This document shows, in pieces, positions 22,030-25,274 of a stretch of 25,274 nucleotides of DNA. The DNA comes from Actinomyces graevenitzii C83. Lineage in GTDB: Bacteria; Actinomycetota; Actinomycetes; Actinomycetales; Actinomycetaceae. A program made the position numbers and the translations under genes. How positions within the stretch are numbered: the stretch's first letter is position 1; each line of letters opens with the position of its first letter. The notes below the pieces were generated by a model. That model saw only the letters and a list, made by a program, of their open reading frames with translations, was not told the DNA's origin and did not search any database. Location of the stretch: contig NZ_JH470338.1 of assembly GCF_000239695.1 (NCBI RefSeq), forward strand, positions 1,556,773 through 1,582,046. The letters are read 5' to 3'.

Positions 22030-23604
22030 CTAGAGCGCTACCAGCACCTGCACCATCACGATTTTGACGATAATGGCCAAAGCGAACAAGGTGGCGTAAC
22101 CAGCTTCGATGCGTTCGTCGTCGGCCTTAGACAGAGCGAAAGCCAAAATAGCCGGCTGCCCCACCAAACCGGCCAAACCGCCGGCGCTGCGCTGGGCGCT
22201 ATAGCCAAACACTCGCCCACCAGCCAACACCACGCCGCCGCTGATAGCCACAATCAAGGCCGCCAGCACGCCCACTTTAAGGCCGGTGGCTGAGAAAGCT
22301 GCGGCTGCAAAGGCCTGTCCTGAATCCAGTCCAATTGCCGCCAAGAACAGCAGCAAACCCAGCTGGCGAATAGTTGAGTTGGCGGCGTGCGGCAGTCCCC
22401 AAATGAAGGGACCGGTGCGCCCCACCCAGCCCAGCACCATGCCCACCACCAGCGGCCCTGCGGCCACACCCAGTTTCAGGGTGATCCCGCCTGGCAGCGG
22501 CACCTCGATCAGCCCCACCAGCACGCCTAGGGCCATACCTAACCCCACGGTGAAGGCGTCGATTTGGGCTACGCGCCGCTCAGAGTCGCCGAACCAGTTG
22601 GCGGCCTCCTCCAGTTTTTCGCTGGGCACCACCGCCAGCACTCGGTCACCTAGTTCCAGCACCATTTCGGGGTTGGCCAGCAGGTCCAGGTCGCCGCGCC
22701 GTACCCGGGTGATCACTCCATTAAAACGCCCGGGAAAGTCCAGCTCCCCAATGGTGCGCCCGGCCACGGCGGTAGAAGACACTGTCAGGCGCCGGTAATC
22801 CACATGGGAACGGTCGTGGGCCAGGCAGTAGTCCAGGCTGCTTCCCAGCATCTCAACTGCGGCGCTTAACGACGACGGCGTGCCCACTACCACCACGCGG
22901 TCACCGGGCAGTAGCTCTTCAGTTGGGTTAATTACGCGGGTTTGGCCCTTGCGCTCTAAATAGGACAGGCGGAACTGGGCGCTTTGAAACTCCGGCAGGG
23001 TAGCTAAATCAATGCGCTGTTTAACCTCCACACTGGTGGCCACAATCCCGTCCGCGCTGGCTGGGCGGGGGTCTTTGCTGGAGGGCCAGTTACGGCGCAC
23101 CACTAGGGCCACCATGATGATCGCTACGGCCACACCCACCGGGTAGCTCAACGCATAACCCACCGCCGGGTCTTGGTTACCTGCCGCCTCAATTGCCGAG
23201 TCCAGCACCGGTGAGGTTAACGCACCTGCGAAAGCGCCGGCGTTGTAGGCGCCCGAAACCCCCACCAGATGGCAGTAACCGGCCCCCGCAAACCCAGCCA
23301 AAACCAGGCCCACTACGCACAGCACCATGAGCGGCAGTTGGCGGCGCAGATCCCTGAAAAAGGTGTTACCGGCGGCAATACCAACCGTGTAGCAAAACAG
23401 CCCTAAGCCCAGGGCACGCAGCAGGGTCAGGTCATGGCCCAGGCCGGGAAATATTGCCGATAGGGCCAGGCCCGCAAATAGGGCACCAGCCGCCCCGAAA
23501 CGAATGGGTCCGAAAGGAATTTGCCCAACCGCCGTTCCCAAACCGATTACCAGAAACACCGTCAAAATCGGGGCCTGGCTAAGAATCTGCGAGATCGCGT
23601 GCAT
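22030..23604 (-). CDS. AspT/YidE-type transporter with two TrkA-C domains
   Basis: 524 residues from ATG 23604 (GTG 23607 directly precedes it); AAGGG lies close upstream. Architecture: five to six membrane segments (1-170), two RCK_C/TrkA-C domains (~195-270 and ~280-350, each with a GDRV.vV strand), then a second membrane half (~350-525). This internal duplication is that of the AspT/YidE/YbjL family of aspartate:alanine or related exchangers. The TM motifs GLGLFCYTVGIAAG and LGLLLFLAAIGLDSGQ match between halves. It probably exchanges amino acids or dicarboxylates across the membrane, with ligand control through TrkA-C. It converges on the AI-2E transporter gene with a 25-bp gap. Confidence 0.85.
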   Translation of the reverse strand: MHAISQILSQAPILTVFLVIGLGTAVGQIPFGPIRFGAAGALFAGLALSAIFPGLGHDLTLLRALGLGLFCYTVGIAAGNTFFRDLRRQLPLMVLCVVGLVLAGFAGAGYCHLVGVSGAYNAGAFAGALTSPVLDSAIEAAGNQDPAVGYALSYPVGVAVAIIMVALVVRRNWPSSKDPRPASADGIVATSVEVKQRIDLATLPEFQSAQFRLSYLERKGQTRVINPTEELLPGDRVVVVGTPSSLSAAVEMLGSSLDYCLAHDRSHVDYRRLTVSSTAVAGRTIGELDFPGRFNGVITRVRRGDLDLLANPEMVLELGDRVLAVVPSEKLEEAANWFGDSERRVAQIDAFTVGLGMALGVLVGLIEVPLPGGITLKLGVAAGPLVVGMVLGWVGRTGPFIWGLPHAANSTIRQLGLLLFLAAIGLDSGQAFAAAAFSATGLKVGVLAALIVAISGGVVLAGGRVFGYSAQRSAGGLAGLVGQPAILAFALSKADDERIEAGYATLFALAIIVKIVMVQVLVAL

Positions 23605-23699
23605 CACCCTTACAGGCTAACCGACGCCGCCCCTAGCGCTAAGGCGCCGGGCCGGGGCGCTGGCGCAGCTGTACAGTCCGGGCGACCCGAGCCAATGCG

Positions 23700-23806
23700 C
23701 GAGCCCGGCAACCCCAAGGGCCGGGGCAGACCGCGCGCGGCCCGGCAGCCCACAAGCCTGGACAGACCATGCACGGCCCGGGCAGCCCCACGAGCCGGGC
23801 AGCGTG
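23700..23806. repeat. Three degenerate ~35-bp GC-rich repeats
   Basis: Units share GGCCCGGCAGCCCAC-like cores followed by AGCC.GG.CAGAC. They sit in the gap between the divergent exchanger and VanZ-like genes. Open frames across them are by-products of the GC-rich repeat. Role unknown. Confidence 0.45.
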
Positions 23807-23835
23807 AAATTACAAATCACGCACCCGCCACCCGC

Positions 23836-23861
23836 GAGTATTAATACTCAACCTCTAGACT
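23836..23861 (+). promoter_or_regulatory. 14-bp palindrome and -10 box of the VanZ-like gene
   Basis: GAGTATTAATACTC (23836-23849) is a perfect palindrome at the expected -35 position. TAGACT (23856-23861) follows and ends exactly 6 nt before ATG 23868, the same arrangement as at luxS. It looks like a leaderless promoter with an operator over its -35 region. Confidence 0.5.
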
Positions 23862-23867
23862 GCCTAT

Positions 23868-24716
23868 ATGTCCCAATCCCCCCTTTCATCCCCCAAATTT
23901 GCCTCCCCGGGCGCCCCAGATGCCTCCCCAGGCAGCCCAGAAGCTCCGAAAAGCGCCCCAAACCTCTCTGAGCACACCCCCGAAGTCCCCCCAGGCAGCC
24001 CAGACGCCTTGCTAAACACTCCAGCCCCATCTCTGAGCGTCCCAAATGCTTCCCCAAATCCCCCTGTGAGCGTCCAAAATGCCCCTGCGAGCACCCAAAA
24101 CGCCCTACAAGCGTTGCAAATTGATAACAAAAACTCCGCTGCTACCCGGGCGAAAGTCCCCCAAAACACCCCCAAAACCGCTCAGACCAGCTCAGAAACC
24201 ACCCGAGCCAGCTCACACCTCAGCCCACCCAACCAACCCGGCCAACCCGGCCAACCCGGCCGCCCCAACCAGCCCAGCTCAGAAACCACTCTGCCCAGCC
24301 GCCTAACCTGGGACGACCAGGGCACCATGTCGCGCCTAGCCCGATTTTTAACCCCACCCATGCTGCTAGCGGTGATTGTGGCCGTGACCTGGCCCAGTGG
24401 CGCACAAGTGGCTGATTTAAAGGAAAATGTGGGTCCCTGGTTCCTAAACGCGATCGGCAAAGACGTGGTTTTGAACCTGATTATGCTGCTGCCCCTGGGC
24501 TGCCTGGTAATGGGCGGCTGGCCCAAAGTCAGCCCCTGGAAATGGTGTTTAAGCGGCTTCGGCTTAGGCGCCCTAGCCGAAACTATCCAGTGGCTTTTCC
24601 CCGCCCTACACCGGCGCGCGCTGATAGACAATGTCTTTCAAAACGGCATTGGGGCCTGCCTGGGCGTGGGTTTAGCGCTGCTAATTATGTGGGCATTGCA
24701 GCGTAAATCCCGCTAA
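23868..24716 (+). CDS. VanZ-like membrane protein with proline-rich N-terminal extension
   Basis: 282 residues. Residues 1-153 are rich in Pro, Ser, Asn and Ala (SPGAPDASPGSPEAPKSAPN; NQPGQPGQPG) and probably disordered. From M154 on comes a compact VanZ-like core with four membrane segments: LLAVIVAVTWPS, VVLNLIMLLPLGCLVMGGW, LGALAETIQWLFP and GIGACLGVGLALLIMWAL. The AETIQ and RRALIDNVFQNGIGACLG segments match the family's conserved ExxQ and DxxxNxxGxxlG. VanZ lowers teicoplanin binding in enterococci; most VanZ-like proteins have no known function. The long start is favoured because TAGACT stands 6 nt before ATG 23868, as at luxS. An internal start at 24327 would give the bare core. Confidence 0.75.
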   Translation: MSQSPLSSPKFASPGAPDASPGSPEAPKSAPNLSEHTPEVPPGSPDALLNTPAPSLSVPNASPNPPVSVQNAPASTQNALQALQIDNKNSAATRAKVPQNTPKTAQTSSETTRASSHLSPPNQPGQPGQPGRPNQPSSETTLPSRLTWDDQGTMSRLARFLTPPMLLAVIVAVTWPSGAQVADLKENVGPWFLNAIGKDVVLNLIMLLPLGCLVMGGWPKVSPWKWCLSGFGLGALAETIQWLFPALHRRALIDNVFQNGIGACLGVGLALLIMWALQRKSR

Positions 24717-24722
24717 TTTCAA

Positions 24723-24782
24723 CGACGACGTCGCCCACGCACCCTGCTTTTCTTACCTCCCAAGTGGGGTGCGGCGTCGTCG
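24723..24782. terminator. Interrupted GC-rich dyad after the VanZ-like gene
   Basis: CGACGACG (24723-24730) pairs with CGTCGTCG (24775-24782) and GCACCC with GGGTGC inside it, around a ~22-nt loop. It starts 6 nt after the stop codon. No T-run follows, so it is only a possible terminator. Confidence 0.35.
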
Positions 24783-24822
24783 AAAACAAAGCAAACACAG
24801 GCAAAACCAGCCCAAGCAGCCC

Positions 24823-24845
24823 GGGTTAAAGGACAAAAAGAGTTG
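24823..24845. mobile_element. Candidate left end of the insertion sequence
   Basis: GGGTTAAAGGACAAAAAGAG lies just outside the transposase stop codon and has the look of the A-rich terminal inverted repeats of IS256/IS1249-type elements. The other end is outside the window, so this cannot be confirmed here. Confidence 0.25.
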
Positions 24846-24853
24846 GTGGAGGG

Positions 24854-25274
24854 TTAGTCCCAGTTGTTTCGGTGGGGGCTTGTATGGTGCAGGTCGTGCC
24901 AGGCGATAGCGTCGCCCCATCTAGGGATGACACCAGCTGCGGGCTGTGTGCGCGAGGCATGTTCCCATTGGGCTTCAATCTGGGTGTCTGTGGGCATGAT
25001 TTTGAGGATCTGGGCTGGTGGGAGCGGGTTTTCGGTGTGCATGTAGCACCACCAGAAGATCGCTTTGATCCGGCGGGTCAGCCGCATTCCCCGGTGGTCG
25101 CGCAACAGTTGACGCAAGGGCGCGTTGGTCGCGCCTTCAATCTGGTTGTTCATCGCCGGCAACGCCCCCTCAAACTGGGGGTCGGTGTAGGTGAACAACA
25201 CCTCGGCTCCGATGAGCCGGTTCACACTGTTGCGGGCCCGCACGAGTCGTTCGTGCGTGTATTGCCACCCGCCA
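24854..25274 (-). CDS. IS1249-like transposase, C-terminal part (5' part beyond the window)
   Basis: The frame is open from the right edge to TAA at 24854-24856: 139 codons. The visible part reads WQYTHERLVRARNSVNRLIG, then a stretch with the family block NNQIEGATNAPLRQLLRDHRG (first residues of it ~52-72), MRLTRRIKAIFWWCYMHTEN and ILKIMPTDTQIE. The E in NNQIEG is the expected third acidic residue of the DDE catalytic centre, and the W-C-Y/MH block is typical of IS1249 transposases of Actinobacteria. The end of the protein looks intact. Whether the element is complete cannot be seen. Confidence 0.75.
   Translation of the reverse strand, partial: GGWQYTHERLVRARNSVNRLIGAEVLFTYTDPQFEGALPAMNNQIEGATNAPLRQLLRDHRGMRLTRRIKAIFWWCYMHTENPLPPAQILKIMPTDTQIEAQWEHASRTQPAAGVIPRWGDAIAWHDLHHTSPHRNNWD

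Noticed and set aside
22286..22798. 170-codon plus-strand frame inside the exchanger gene
   Set aside because: It is the shadow of the strongly supported minus-strand AspT/YidE-type gene.
23617..24175. Minus-strand frames opposite the proline-rich region
   Set aside because: They are Gly/Leu/Ala-rich mirrors of a C-rich coding strand with no start signals or domains.
10290..24733. Recurring GACGACGTCG-like motif (near 10292, 18709, 20078, 20639, 24723) as a regulatory word
   Set aside because: Most copies lie inside genes where they encode Asp-Asp-Val or similar with GC-rich codons; expected from codon use.

Overview
The window looks like the chromosome of an actinobacterium, probably an Actinomycetaceae-like host-associated species of intermediate G+C. 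The grounds are the gene families (GAP1-type and double-GTPase proteins, DUF4862, an IS1249-like transposase, a VanZ-like protein), frequent GTG starts, and -10-like boxes placed so close to start codons that leaderless mRNAs are likely. The genus is a guess. No tRNA, rRNA or CRISPR array was seen. All family names come from recall of motifs and were not searched.

Left part (1-2416): the edge of an integrated conjugative element. A PcfB/DUF3801-like conjugation protein with a long D/Q/R-rich repeat tail runs off the left edge on the minus strand. Upstream of it lie the end of another broken gene, a small variant-leucine-rich-repeat fragment, and a scrap of a zeta toxin gene. About 750 bp without convincing genes follow.

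Central cassette (2417-13171): seven plus-strand genes in tight order. They encode a GrpE-like factor, an Hsp70, a 914-residue TPR/FN3-like protein, a zinc-ribbon GTPase, a GAP1-like protein, a membrane-anchored zinc-ribbon GTPase, and a small membrane protein. The GAP1-plus-two-GTPases core matches what I recall of a computationally predicted bacterial conflict (immunity) system. The dedicated Hsp70/GrpE pair and the FN3 scaffold make it a chaperone-coupled version. I infer a sensing or threshold device that signals between cytoplasm and membrane; no obvious nuclease or toxin domain is visible. Directly downstream are two tandem ~470-bp units (13239-14230), each with a promoter, a strong ribosome binding site, a 65-66-residue protein and a hairpin. 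The proteins share an identical N-terminal start but have diverged C-termini.

A zeta-type toxin and its antitoxin follow on the minus strand (14406-15643). Remnants of a GH33 sialidase and of an unrecognised gene, plus an intact DUF4862 gene, mark the right boundary of the accessory region and suggest insertion beside a sialic-acid locus.

Right part (16174-24716): mostly host genes. These are a TPR protein, mtnN and luxS (methyl cycle and AI-2 formation; luxS carries a repeat tail), a divergent alpha/beta hydrolase, an AI-2E family transporter, an AspT/YidE-type exchanger, and a VanZ-like protein with a proline-rich N-terminus. The window ends in the 3' part of an IS1249-like transposase gene.
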